DNA of 64,000 nt. Source: Lichenostomus cassidix (lineage: Eukaryota; Chordata; Aves; Passeriformes; Meliphagidae). Of this stretch, positions 1-39,479 are shown piece after piece. The position numbers and the translations under genes are program-made. The notes under the pieces were generated by a model, which was not told where the DNA came from, made no database searches, and worked only from the letters and a program-made list of their open reading frames with translations. Location: assembly GCA_008360975.2 (NCBI GenBank), contig VLJF02000033.1:3472001-3536000 (forward strand), given 5' to 3'. Positions within the stretch are counted from its first letter, which is position 1. Each line of letters starts with the position of its first letter.

Positions 1-1474
1 CTAAAATGGGAATTTTGGGTCCTGAAATGGGAATTTTGGGTCCTGAAATGGGAATTTTGGGTCCTGAAATGGGAATTTTGGGTCCTGAAATGGGAATTTT
101 GGAATGGGATTTGGGGTTTAGGGATGAAATTTAGGATCTAGAAATGGGATTTAGGGTCTTGGAATGGGATTTAGATTTCTAGAATGGGATTTTTGAGTCC
201 TGGAATGGAATTTTGGGTGCCAGAATTGGGATTTAGGGATGGAATTTTGGATCTTGGAATGGAATTTTGGGTCCTAAAATGGGAATTTAGATCCCAAAAT
301 GGGATTTAGGGTCCTGGAATGAGATTTAGGATGTTTGGAATGGAATTTTGGGCTGAAATTTTGGCTCCTGGAATAGAATTTAGGATCCGAAAATGGAATT
401 TAGGGTCCTGGAATGGGATTTTCAGTGCCAGAATTGGGATTTAGGGATGGAATTTTGGCTCCTGGAATGAGATTTAGGATCTAGAAATGGGATTTGGGGT
501 CAAGAAATGGGAATTTAGATCCGAAAATGGGATTTTTGGGGTCCTGGATTGGGAATTTTGGGTCTTGGAATGGGAATTTTCAGTGCCAGAATTGGGATTT
601 AGGGATGGAATTTTGACTCCTGGAATGGGATTTAATATCTAGAAATGGAATTTAGGATCCTGGAATAGAATTTAGGGTTTTGAAATGGAATTTGGGTCCT
701 AAAATGGGAATTTAGGGTTTCAGAATAGAATTTTCAGTGCCGTAATTGGGATTTTTTTAATCGAATTTGGGTCTTGAAATGAAACTTAGGATCCTAGAAT
801 TTCCTCCAAATTTTCAGGACTTATTTATCCCTTCAAAACAAGAAATCCTATTGAATTTCTACTCAAAATCCCTAATTTTTCCCCCCAGAAAATTCCCACC
901 AGCACCATCATCGTGGGTGGATTGGGATTTTGGGGTCCTGAAATGGGAATTTTGGGACCTAAAATGGGAATTTTGGGTCCTAAAATGGGAATTTTGGAAT
1001 GGGATTTGGGGTTTAGGGATGAGATTTAGGATCTAGAAATGGGATTTAGGGTCTTGGATTGGGAATTTTGGGTTTTGGATTGGAATTTAGGATCTAAAAA
1101 TAGAGTTTAGGGTCTCAGAATGGGATTTTTGGGTCTTGGAATGGGAATTTTGGGTGCCAGAATTGGGAATTTAGGGATGGAATTTTGGATCTAGAAATGG
1201 GATTTTGGGTTCTGGAATAGAATTTAGATCCTAGAATGGGATTTAGGGTCCTGGAATGAGATTTAGGATGTTAGGAATGAAATTTCAGGATGGAATTTTG
1301 GGTTTCGCAATGGAATTTTTCGCATGAAATTTAGGGTTTTGCGATGGAATTTTGGCTCCCAGAATGGGATTTTGGGTCCCAAATTTTGCTCCAAATTTTC
1401 AGGAGTCATTTAACCCTTCAAGACAAGAATTCCTATTGAATTTCTCACCCCAAATCCCTAATTTTTCCCCCCAG
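1..1474 (+). repeat. BRD2 intron made of G/T-rich minisatellite with one degenerate exon-edge copy
   Basis: The stretch is almost entirely a degenerate repeat built on the words GGAATTTTGG and GGGATTTAGG, beginning with five near-perfect 21-bp units (about 1-105). A second block of non-repetitive sequence at about 795-888 matches the sequence just before the real exon (about 1385-1474), including the polypyrimidine tract and AG. It is followed at 889-925 by a shortened, degraded version of the exon start. This is therefore a tandem copy of the acceptor region, about 586 bp upstream of the real one. No gene is seen on either strand. Confidence 0.85.
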
Positions 1475-27917
<26,443 letters not shown>

Positions 27918-30900
27918 ATTCCCGGAAAAAAACACCTGGAAAAGGAAGAAAACGCGAAATTCCCCCGGAAAATGAGGAAAAAGGGAGAGAAAATGAGGAA
28001 AAATGGTGAAGAAATGAGGAAAAATGGTGAAAATATGGTGAAAAATGAGGAAGAAATGAGGATTTTTGGGGAAGAATGAGGAAAAAAACCTGGAAATGGA
28101 AAAAACCAAAAATTCTCCTGGAAAAAGTGGTGAAAAATTGAGAAAAAATGAGGAAAAATGGTGAAAATATGAGGAAAGATGAGGAAAAAATGAGGATTTT
28201 TGGGGAGGAATGAGGAAGAAAAACCTGGAAGAGGAAAAAAGTAAAAATTTCCCTGGAAAAAATGGTGAAAAATGAGGAAAAAATGGTGAAAATATGGTGA
28301 AAAATGAGGAAGAAATGAGGATTTTTGGGGAGGAATGAGGAAAAAAAAACCTGGAAAAGGAAAAAACTGAAAATTCTCCTGGAAAAAATGGAAAAATGGA
28401 GAAAAAATGAGGAAAATATGGTGAAAAATGAGGAAAAATGGTGAAAATATGGTGAAAATATGGTGAAAAAATGAGGATTTTTGGGGAGGAATGAGGAAAA
28501 AAAACCTGGAAAAGAAAAAACCTGGAAAAGGAAAAAACTGAAAATTCTCCTGGAAAAAATGGGGAAAAAATGAGGAAAATATGGTAAAAAATGAGGAAAA
28601 TATGGTGAAAATATGGTGAAAAATGAGGATTTTTGGGGAAGAATGAGGAAGAAAAACCTGGAAAAGGAAAAATTAAAATTCTCCTGGAAAAAGCGGAAAA
28701 ATGGAGAAGAAATGAGGAAAAATGGTGAAAATATGAGGAAAGATGAAGAAAAAATGAGGATTTTTGGAGAGGAATGAGGAAAAAACCTGGAAATGGAAAA
28801 AAACAAAAATTCTCCTGGAAAAAGTGGAAAAATGGAGAAAAAATGGTGAAAAATGAGGAAAAATGGTGAAAAAATGAGGAAAAAATGAGGATTTTTGGGG
28901 AGGAATGAGGAAAAAAAACCTGGAAAAGAAAAAAACCTGGAAAAGGAAAAAACAGAAAATTCTCCTGGAAAAAATGAGGAAAAATGGTGAAAAAATGGTG
29001 AAAATATGGTGAAAAATGAGGAAAAAATGAGGATTTTTGGAGAAGAATGAGGAAAAAAACCTGGAAAAGGAAAAAGTCAAAAATTCCCCTGGAAAAAGTG
29101 GAAAAATGGAGAAAAAATGAGGAAAAATGGTGAAAAATGAGGAAAAATGAGGAAAAAATGAGCAAAAATTGAGAAAAAATGAGGATTTTTGGGGGAGGAA
29201 TGAGGAAAAAAAACCTGGAAAAATAGGAGAGTTTTGGAGGGAAAATATCTGGAAAAATGGTGGAATTTTAGAGGAAAAATATCTGGAAAAGATGTGGAAA
29301 TTTTGGGGGAAAATATCTGGAAAAAATGGTGACATTTTGGAGGAAAAAACCTGGAAAATGGTGGAATTTTGGAGGTAAAAAAACTGGAAAAAACTGTGAA
29401 AATTCCAGGGAAAAACCTCGGGAAGAAAGTGAAAATTCCAGAAAAAAAAATCCTTGGAAAAACTGCAAAAATTCCAGAAAAAAAGCAGGAAAAAAAGGGG
29501 AAAATTCCAGGAAAAAAACTGCAAAAATTCCAGGAAAAAGCCCTGAAAATTCCAAGAAAAATTCCAGGAAAAAAACAGGAAAAAAAGTGAAATTTCCAGG
29601 AAAAAATGCAAAAATTCCACGAAAAAATGGCAAAAATTCCAGTAAAAAATCCCGGGAAAACAGTGAAAATTCCAGGGGAAAAAAGTGAAAATTCCAGGAA
29701 AAAATGGTGAAAATTCCAAGAAAAATTCCAGGAAAAAACAGTGAAAATTCCAGGAAGAATTCCAGGAAAAAAGGTGAAATTTCCAGGAAAAAACTGCAAA
29801 AATTCCAAGAAAAAACGGCGAAAATTCCAGGGAAAAATCCTCAGAAAAAAATTCAAAAATTCCAGGAAAAAACTGCAAAAATTCCGGGAAAAAATCCTCA
29901 GGAAAAACTGCAAAAATTCTGGGAAAAAAAGTGAAATTTCCAGGAAAAAAACTGCAAAAATTCCAGGAAAAAACCCCAAAAATTCCAATAAAAATTCCAG
30001 CAAAAAAAGCAAAATTTCCAGGAAAAAATGGTGAAAATTCCAAGAAAAATTCCAGGAAAAAATGCAAAAATTCCAGGGGAAAAAAGTGAAATTTCCAGGA
30101 AAAAACTGCAAAATTTCCAGGAAGAATTCCAGGAAGAAAAGTAAAATTTCCAGGAAAAATTCCAGGAAGAAAAGTGACATTTCCAGGAAAAAACTGCAAA
30201 AATTCCAGGGAAAAACCCCAAAAATTCCAAGAAAAATTCCAGCAAAAAAAGTAAAATTTCCAGGAAAAAACGGTGAAAATTCCAGGGGGAAAAAAGTGAA
30301 AATTCCAGGAAAAAACTGCAAAATTTCCAGGAAAAAAACCCCAAAAATTCCAGAGAAAAAACCTGTAATTTCCAGGAAAAAACAGCGAAAATTCCAGGGA
30401 AAAATCCTCAGAAAAATTGCAAAAATTCCAGGAAAAAACTGCAAAAATTCCAGGAAAAAAAGTGAAATTTCCAGGAAAAAACGGCGAAAATTCCAGGAAG
30501 AAAAGTGAAATTTCCAGGAAAAAAACTGTAAAAATTCCAGGAAAAAATCTGCAAAAATTCCAAGAAAAAAACTGCAAAAATTCCAGGAAAAAAAGTGAAA
30601 ATTCCAGGAAAAAACAGTGAGAATTCCAGGAAAAAGAGTGAAATTTCTAGGAAAAAACCCCGAAAATTCCAAGAAAAATTCCAGGGGAAAAAATTGAAAT
30701 TTCCAGGAAAAAAGCAAGAAAATTCCAGGAAGAAAAGTGAAATTTCCAGGAAAAAAACTGTAAAAATTCCAGGAAAAAAATCCCAAAAATTCCAGCAAAG
30801 AAAGTAAAATTTCCAGGAAAAAACTGCGAAAATTCCAGGGAAAAAAGTGAAATTTCCAGGAAAAAAACTGCAATTTCCAGGAAAAAACTGCAAAAATTCC

Positions 30901-31348
30901 AAGAAAAAAACCACAAAAATTTCCGGGGGAAACAATTAAAAAAAAAAACATTTTCCGGGAAAGAAGAAGAAGAAATTTTTGGGAATTTTTTGCTCCGCAG
31001 GATCTGAGCCGAGCTGGGAAATTTTTCTCTTTTTTTTTTTTTTTGTTTTTCCCCAAAAAAAATATGGAAAAAAATTCCAAACTTTCCTTCCTTTTCCTCC
31101 TCCTCATCCAAGCACGGACTTTTGGGATGCAGAAAATGGGGAGAAATCCCAAAATTTTCCCATTTTCCTTCCTTCCCTTTTAATTTTTTTTTTCCAGCAG
31201 TTTTAGGGAATTTTTTTTTTGTTGGTTTTATGATTTTTTTTGTTGTTTTATTTCTCTTTTTTTTGGGTGGTTTTGGTTTTTTTTTTTAATTTCAATTTTT
31301 TTCCTTTTTTTTGGTGTTTTCCCCGAAATTTTTTTTCTCTGATGGAAA

Positions 31349-31354
31349 AATAAA
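31349..31354 (+). terminator. Possible proximal polyadenylation signal of BRD2
   Basis: AATAAA followed within 20 bases by an A-rich stretch, after a long T-rich region. Other AATAAA words lie nearby in A-rich sequence, so this one is uncertain. Confidence 0.3.
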
Positions 31355-32042
31355 TAATAAGAAGAAAAAAAAAAAAAAATATTTGGGGCTTTTTAAGATA
31401 AAAATGAAAAATAAAACTGGAAAAAAAAAGGAAAAAAATGAAAAAAAAATGCTAAAAAAAATTTTAAAAATCTTTTAAAAATTTAAAAAAAAATTCCTTA
31501 AAATATAAAAAAATTTTTCAGTGGGGAAAAAAAAGTGGGAAAAATTTTCCGGGTTGGGAGGGGAATAAAAAAGAGGAAAAAAATCAGAAAAATTTGGGAT
31601 TTTCCTGTTGGGATTTTTTTAAGTTTTCCTTTTTTTTTCCAAAATCCTCATTTTTTTGGTGAAAACAAAAAAATTAATTTATTTCCTGGGAACGATACGA
31701 GGGAGGGAATAAAAAATAAATAAAAAAAAATAAATAAAAAATCTGGGATAATTCCAAACACCACCAGGAAAATCCCAGAAAAAGGGAGAAATTTGGGAAT
31801 TTTTTAATTTTATTTTTCTACCTTTTTTTTTTTTTTTTTTTTTGCTTTTTCCCGATTTTTTTTGGGGTTTTTTTTCCCCAGTTTTTCCCCCTCCTGCTTT
31901 TCCTCATCCTTCATCCCCTCTTAGCCCTTTAGGAAAAAACAACAAAAGTCGTGTTTTCCATCTCGTTTCTTTTTTTTTTTTCCAAAAATAAAAAAACTGA
32001 AAAAAAAAAACCAAAACCTTTGGAAAATTCTTGCGACGTGTA

Positions 32043-32048
32043 AATAAA
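32043..32048 (+). terminator. Likely distal polyadenylation signal of BRD2
   Basis: AATAAA within CGTGTAAATAAAGAAAAT, in sequence that is no longer repeat, followed by TTATTCGACTTGAGCTTTTGG and a T-run. It is the last such signal before the sequence character changes to the CTCF-site and promoter region. Confidence 0.6.
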
Positions 32049-32351
32049 GAAAATATTATTCGACTTGAGCTTTTGGGATGTTTTTTTTTTTTTTTATTTT
32101 CCTTCCTCCTTCCGAGTTGGGAATTCTGGCAATTTTTGGGATCATCCTTCCCAAATTTTCCCCAAATTCCCTGATTTTCGTTTAAAAAAATCCCAAATCC
32201 TTTGGGATTTTTGTCCCAATCCTATCCCGGGTGAGAAGACGAACGAGAAGATTAATTTGTGGTTCGGAATTATTGGGAATTTGGGGAATTTCCGGAGATT
32301 CCAGGCAAAAAAAAATTGGGAAAAAATGAAAAATTCCCAGAGTTTTGAAGG

Positions 32352-32385
32352 TGCAGTTCCTCCCCGAAACCACCAGAGGGCGCGC
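32352..32385 (+). promoter_or_regulatory. CTCF binding site with upstream module
   Basis: The core CCACCAGAGGGCGC (from 32371) matches the CTCF consensus recognised by the central zinc fingers. The upstream module TGCAGTTCC (32352-32360) is placed so that the two module centres are about 21 bp apart, the spacing known for two-part sites. It sits between the BRD2 polyadenylation signal and the first zinc-finger gene, as an insulator would. Binding itself is inferred. Confidence 0.75.
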
Positions 32386-32586
32386 TAAGAATTCCCAATT
32401 GAAAACAGCAGGATCGGGAAAAGGGAGGAAAATGAGGAATTTCCCTCGCGGCTGCGCTGTGCAAATCCCAAAATTCCACAAAAACCAGCGGCTGGGATCT
32501 GGGAGAGACGGGAAAACACTCGATTTCCCTAAAAACCCTGCAAAAAATTGGCCTATTTATCGAGGATTTCTAAGGGTAAAAATGAG

Positions 32587-32622
32587 CCAATCACAGAAGG
32601 CGCTGAGAAATTATTAGCCAAT
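32587..32622 (+). promoter_or_regulatory. Two CCAAT boxes upstream of the first zinc-finger gene
   Basis: CCAAT words at 32587-32591 and 32618-32622 are about 31 bp apart, the spacing favoured for paired NF-Y sites. The GC-rich exon 1 region begins about 200 bp downstream. Confidence 0.55.
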
Positions 32623-32814
32623 CAGAACGCGAGGACCTGGCGAATCACTTGTTGCCAGGCAGACCCGCAGCGCCCAGCGCTCCCCACCCCAACCCCACCT
32701 GCGCCCCCCCCTCGCCCCCAGCGCTTCCCGCCAGCCCAATTTGGGGAGGGGGCGCGTGGGGGGCGCCCAGGCCTGGCCCGGAGCCCAGCGCTGCCCCAGC
32801 CCGACCTGCCCCGG

Positions 32815-33124
32815 CTCCTCCCGCGGCATGCGACGGCGTGGGGAAAAGGGGGGGAAAGGGTGGGCGCTGGGCTTGGGGGGAGGAGGAGAAGGGATGGAGG
32901 AGGAGGAGGAGGGATGAGGAAGGAGCGGGAGAAAAGCCTGAGATCCGAGGAGGAGGAGGAGGCGGGAGGAGGAGCGGCCGGAAGAGCCGCGGGAGGAGGA
33001 AGGAGGAGAGAGGAAGAGGAGGAACAGGAAGAGGTTGGAGAGAGGAAGAGGAGGAGCAGCAGAAGCAGCGCGGAGCTCTTTGTCTGTCGCGGCCCCGGGA
33101 GCATCGGCGCCCCGCACGGCGCAG
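32815..33124 (+). other. First exon (probably 5'UTR) of the plus-strand zinc-finger gene
   Basis: This is a GC- and GAG-rich stretch from CTCCTCCCGCGGCATGCG to the donor GCAG|GTGAGG. It is closely similar, in inverted orientation, to 39434-39136 upstream of the second zinc-finger gene. ATGs at 32894 and 32914 lie in frames that do not join the zinc-finger frame through this donor, so the exon is probably noncoding here. The intron runs to 33840. Confidence 0.6.
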
Positions 33125-33816
33125 GTGAGGGGGAGGAGGAAGTCGCCCCAAATGTCTCGGGGGTCCCCGAGCGGCGTTTTTTCTGGGCGGGTGTTTGGAG
33201 CACGCAGCTTGCGGGATTGAGCCCCAAATCTCGTTCAGGGTCGCTGGGAGGGTTTGATTGTGCGGGGGGAACGTTTGGATGTGGCGGAAGGGCAAAGCTG
33301 AGGCGGCAGTGGGGCTTTGGGGGATATTTTGGGGGCTGCAGGTGGGCACGGCCCGGTGTCGGGGTGGGAGGGGGACATGGGGCATGGGGTCCGGCCGGGA
33401 GAGCGGTGGAGGGGAAGGGCGGGAGCCCCGGAGGGGGGTGAGCGGAGAGGGGCGATGGCGGAGCTGGGGGAGCCCCGGCAGGCTGGAGAGGGGGGAGCGT
33501 GGCTAAGGGGGAAGCCTGGGATCCCTGGAAGCGCGGAGCAGAGAATGAGGGGAGAAGGGACCCCTGGGAGCCCCAAAGCCCCCGGATCATCCCTAAGCGG
33601 GACCCTGGAAAACAGGGAAGCCCGGGAGCCACGGGAGCCCCATGAGTGCAGGGAAGGGAGAGCCTGAGGAGGCCAAAGTGCAAAGAGCAGAGAGGGGGAA
33701 ATGCTGGGAGGGTTTTCAGGTGAATGGTGGTGGTTTGGGGTTTTTATGGACACAAACCCCTGGGAGAGTTGCAGAGCTGGAGCTGGGCAGGAGGAACCCC
33801 CAGGGCAAGGCGCTGA

Positions 33817-34524
<708 letters not shown>

Positions 34525-34536
34525 AGGAAGGCCTTC

Positions 34537-35180
34537 TGAGTTAGGGTAAAATAGAAATTATTAATTTAAAAGAGCTGGAAGTTCGATAATAATAACTTTT
34601 GAACTGATTTAGAAGGCCAGAGATTGGATAATGATTTACTAAGATTTGCCTGCTGGAGGCAATTTGTGATTCGCTTAATGATTTTGTGCCTACCTAGTAT
34701 CGGGGAGGATAGAGAGAAGAGAGCCAAATAATTGAGAAAAACCACTGAGTGTAACTGAGCATCCCACCCTTGGACCCTGAACCGGTACAGGTGGGTTCTC
34801 AGGCTTGGACTTGGACCAAGAACCAAGGGAGCATGCGCAAGGGAGCAAGGTGAAGAGTTCATTTTGAGGAAGACTATCGATTATGCCGTCATCAAGCATT
34901 TGGGACCCTTGCCCACAATTAATCTGAGACACTGCGCTTGCACGAGCATATTTAGGTGAACTTTGAACTCATTATAATATGAAGCGGGGATAGGTAATTA
35001 ATATGTATAGGGGCTTTGTCTAACTATATGCATAAGTAACCTGTAACCTGATGTAAACCTCCTGAAGTGTTGCTGAGGGTGTGCATGCCTTTGGAGGGGC
35101 TACCCCCCATGCACCCCAGCTGGAATAAACACATACCTACTTCATAACTATCTGAGTTGTGGAGTCAATTCCATGATTCA
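34537..35180. mobile_element. LTR-like segment downstream of the plus-strand zinc-finger gene
   Basis: AT-rich, non-minisatellite sequence with LTR features: a TATA-like ATTATAATATG at about 34970, an AATAAA at 35124-35129 within TGGAATAAACACA, and GAGTTGTGGAGTCAATTCC near the end. No protein-coding part was seen. Ends are uncertain and no target-site duplication was established. It could be a solo LTR of an avian endogenous retrovirus, or simply the zinc-finger gene's 3'UTR. Confidence 0.35.
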
Positions 35181-35351
35181 ATACAGACTGCTGCTCAGCC
35201 AAGCTCCTGCTCCATTCCTGAACTTCCACAAGCAGAACAAACACTTCCCAGAGCCACGAATACCGAATGTCAGACAAACTAGGGGTGCATATTAAGGGAC
35301 ACAGGCAGTGGGCGGATCGGGAAGTCTGTACCTTCCAAGTACCTCAGACAG

Positions 35352-35942
35352 TGTGTTGGAAAATATACCAGTTTAAATATTTCCTATAAATTTTGTCAAG
35401 GGGTTTGTTTGTTTGGTTTCTTACCCAGGGAAAAGGAATTTTAAGATTTTTTTCCATGACATTTTTCTGCCAGGTGAGGTCTGATGAGCTCAACATAACT
35501 ACAGACTAGGAGGAGCCCAAAAGACAAAAGGCCATCAGCAGCCATTAACGAACATCAGCTCCAAACCTCACCCCTGGCTGTTTGGAGACAACTTGTCTGG
35601 CTAAAGAGAGATAAGAAGGAAGACCTAATTAGCATCAGAAGAGAAGCAATCTGGATCCAATACAAAACCATAGATTAGAAAATGAACAACATGGAACCAA
35701 TTAAGACCGACCAAAAACCCTGCTATGAGTTTTGACTATAAAAAATACCTGAAAAATCTTCCAAAACTTATGTGCCATAGAACGATTCTCTCTACAAACC
35801 CGGGCTCTGTGTATATGGGGTGATTCCCGTGGTACATCCTGGCCAGAACAACATCCTGCTCAGATAATAAAGTAATGCCGTGACTCTCTAACATTGAAAA
35901 TCTTGTTGAAAGGTTTTTCTTTTTCCCGCAGGTACGGTGACA
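35352..35942 (+). mobile_element. Second LTR-like segment (possible solo LTR)
   Basis: The stretch begins TGTGTTGG and ends GGTGACA. It has a TATA box (TATAAAAAATACC at about 35737) followed about 130 bp later by AATAAA at 35866-35871, the layout of a retroviral U3-R-U5. It lacks gag/pol-like frames. The boundaries are chosen by the TG...CA rule and are tentative. Confidence 0.4.
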
Positions 35943-37340
35943 AGAGGGCAAAGGGACAATGAAACGCAGCCGGGGAAACGAGCATAGAAAGGAGGCTGCG
36001 TTTTACAGCCCCATGGCAAATGCCCCACGGCCTCTCCCTCTGTGCATCCCTAAAGTCACTTTCACACGACTCCTCTGTCTCCTGCGGCCACACAAACCTC
36101 TGGCCACGCGGATTTTCCCGCACACTGCCGCCGACAGCGCAGCCACCTCTGTGCTACCGACAGCGAGCGGGACGAGCCAGCGCTGCTCCGGCACCGCCTC
36201 CTGCCGAGGCAGCAGCGGCAAGGAGACCGCGGGCAGCCGCTCCCTCAGCGGCCTCAGGCCAGCGGCAACACGGCGCCACAGCCAGCGAGGGAGGGAGGGA
36301 GGGAGGGGAGAAGGAAGCCGCCACAGCCCCCCTGCCGCCCCCTGCATCCCCTCCATCCGCCCGCAGCGAGCCCCGAGCCCCGGCACAAGGCAGCGCGGCT
36401 CCCACCTGCGCTGGGACAGCCTCTCCGAGCTCCGCCGCCGCCTCCCCGGGCTCCGCCCGCTGCCGCCGCTCCCGGGCCGCACACACGCTCCCACCATGGC
36501 GCCGCTGCTGCCCCACTAAAGCCCTGCCTGCCTGCCTGCCTGCCTGGGGGCGACACCGGCGCCGGCCTTGTCCCCGCTCGCTGGCACCGAGCAGCAATTG
36601 CGCTGCGACAATCCCGAGTGACAGCACAGCCAGCCAAGGGCAGCGAGGCTCGGGCTCTGCACAGCGCACAGCCCAAGCCCCGCGCTCTCAGTGCCCCCCG
36701 GGCTGGCCGAGGCCAAAGCCGCACATGAGGAACAGCCCTGCAACGGGCCCGGGCCCAAGGCACCATTGCTCTGCAAACAGCGACCAAGTTCTCCGCACCT
36801 CCCGGCCCCGCCTCGGCACGCAGCCCCCGGGGCAGCCCCACGGCCCCCACGGCAGCTCCCAGCCTCCGCCAGCCGCCCTGCAACGGCCCAGGGGGAGCAG
36901 GCCAAGGGACGCGGCTGCCGGCGCCCAGGGGACGCCAGGGACAGCGGGGCACTTCACAAGCCTTTCCTGCAAAAGAGAAAACCATCAGCAAGGAAAAAGC
37001 AACAGCAGCGCTGGCTCCAGAGCACAGGGCCACACGAGGCCATGGCACATTGCAGTGGGGTGACGCTGGCCCCATGCCAGGCACCCAGCAGAGCTGCTCT
37101 CTCACTGCCCTGCACAGCCGCCATGAAGAGAGAAAATGGAACCAAGGCTTCCTGAGCTGATAGAAGGACCTGGCTAGGAGATCCCTCATCAAACACCTTT
37201 GTGCACAAAACAGGCTGGAAATTGCATATGTGAATTGAATTTATTGCTAACAAACTCAGAAGAGGAGAAGTAGTAAAACTTGACCATTTAAAACACCTTC
37301 TTCTCAAATTACAGGGATCACCTGGAATGGGGGTCACCAG
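35943..37340. other. GC-rich island between the zinc-finger genes, no confident gene
   Basis: From about 36080 to 36960 the sequence is rich in CpG and GC, unlike everything else in the window, with a (GGGA)n stretch near 36290 and a (CTGC)n run near 36525. On the minus strand a good polypyrimidine tract and TTTTGCAG end at 36967, and CAGCGCAG|GTGGGAG near 36403 looks like a donor, so an exon of about 560 nt on the minus strand is possible. I do not recognise any protein in its frames. The flanks (37040-37340) are ordinary mixed sequence. Confidence 0.4.
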
Positions 37341-37454
37341 GATTCTGCCAAACGGGGATCACTGGGGATCATCCATTGCAGATCTTCCCACTGGGGATGG
37401 AGTTGGAGCAGCAATGAAGCTCTTCCTGCACTCGGGACACTCGCAGGGCTTCCC

Positions 37455-38695
<1,241 letters not shown>

Positions 38696-39135
38696 CTAAA
38701 CTCCAAAACCATCAAGATTCAGCCAAAAGCCCCCCCAGAATATGAAGAATCACGCCCAAAAAAACCCAAAGCATGAGCATTCACCCCAACAAACCTCACA
38801 AACACCAAAATTTAGGCTCCAGGAAAATCCTGGAACCCCCTCCCCAGTCACCTGCTCCTTGTGGGGGGCTGCAGATACAGGGAGTGCTGGAACCTTGGGC
38901 TGCCTCCTCTACCTGCTGCTCCTCCTCTATCCTTACTGTTCCTCACACTCTTGTTCCTCTCACTTCTCCTCCTCCCCTTCCTTCTACAAAATCCCACCAC
39001 CTTCTCCTTCAGCTAATTAATACAATATTGTTGAATAAAAAAATCCCGGAAGCTGCGAGCTCCAAACACCCGCCGAGAAAAAACGCCGCTCAGGGACCCC
39101 CGAGACATTTGGGGCGACTTTCTCCTCCCCCTCAC

Positions 39136-39420
39136 CTGCGGCATGCGGGGCGACGATGCTCCCGGGGCCGCAACAGACAAAGAGCTCCGTGCTGCTTCTG
39201 CAGCTCCTCCTCTTCCTCTCTCCAACCTCTTCCTGCTCCTCCTCTTCCTCTCCCCATCTTCATCCTCCCCCGCGGCTCCTCCTCCCGCCTCCTCCTGCTC
39301 GGATCTCCGGCCTTTCTCCCGCTCCTTCCTCATCCCTCCTCCTCCTCCTCCATCCCTTCTCCTCCTCCCCCCAAGCCCAGCGCCCACCCTTTCCCCCCTT
39401 TTCCCCACGCCGTCGCATGC
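39136..39420 (-). other. First exon of the minus-strand zinc-finger gene
   Basis: The minus strand reads from CTCCTCCCGCGGCATGCG through GAG-rich sequence to the donor CCGCAG|GTGAGG at 39136. It matches the first exon of the plus-strand gene. Here an ATG at 39333 opens a frame (MRKEREKGRRSEQEEAGGG) that continues through the donor in phase 0 into [14 protein letters not shown] of the finger exon. The intron 39135-38546 shows no other feature. Confidence 0.6.
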
Positions 39421-39430
39421 CGCGGGAGGA

Positions 39431-39462
39431 GCCCATTGGCTCCCATTGGCTCCCATTGGCTC
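39431..39462 (-). promoter_or_regulatory. Three CCAAT boxes at 10-bp spacing, promoter of the minus-strand zinc-finger gene
   Basis: ATTGG (CCAAT on the minus strand) occurs at 39435-39439, 39445-39449 and 39455-39459 in a perfect 10-bp tandem CCCATTGGCT. They lie immediately upstream of the first exon in the orientation of the minus-strand gene. NF-Y binding is inferred. Confidence 0.6.
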
Positions 39463-39479
39463 ATTTTCGCGGGGCTATT

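Larger units (their letters stand above)
27918..32066 (+). other. BRD2 3'UTR, largely tandem repeat
   Basis: After the stop come about nine units of roughly 130-165 bp (28000-29200) containing GAGGATTTTTGGGG, GAATGAGGAAAAAA, CCTGGAAAAGG and AATTCTCCTGGAAAAA. About 1.5 kb of an AAAATTCCAGGAAAAA unit follows (29400-30920). From 30960 to 32050 it is less repetitive and T-rich. The extent to about 32066 is inferred from the last polyadenylation signal. Very long minus-strand reading frames across this stretch come from the stop-free repeat and are not genes. Confidence 0.7.

Noticed and set aside
889..925. Alternative start of the bromodomain exon
   Set aside because: The acceptor copy is good but the coding sequence after it is degraded and has no donor.
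32548..33683. Long frames on both strands in the first zinc-finger exon region
   Set aside because: GC-rich, low-complexity 5'UTR and promoter sequence; none joins the zinc-finger frame through the donor at 33124.
35736..36123. Retroviral gag/pol remains next to the LTR-like segments
   Set aside because: The short frames show no recognisable retroviral protein motif.
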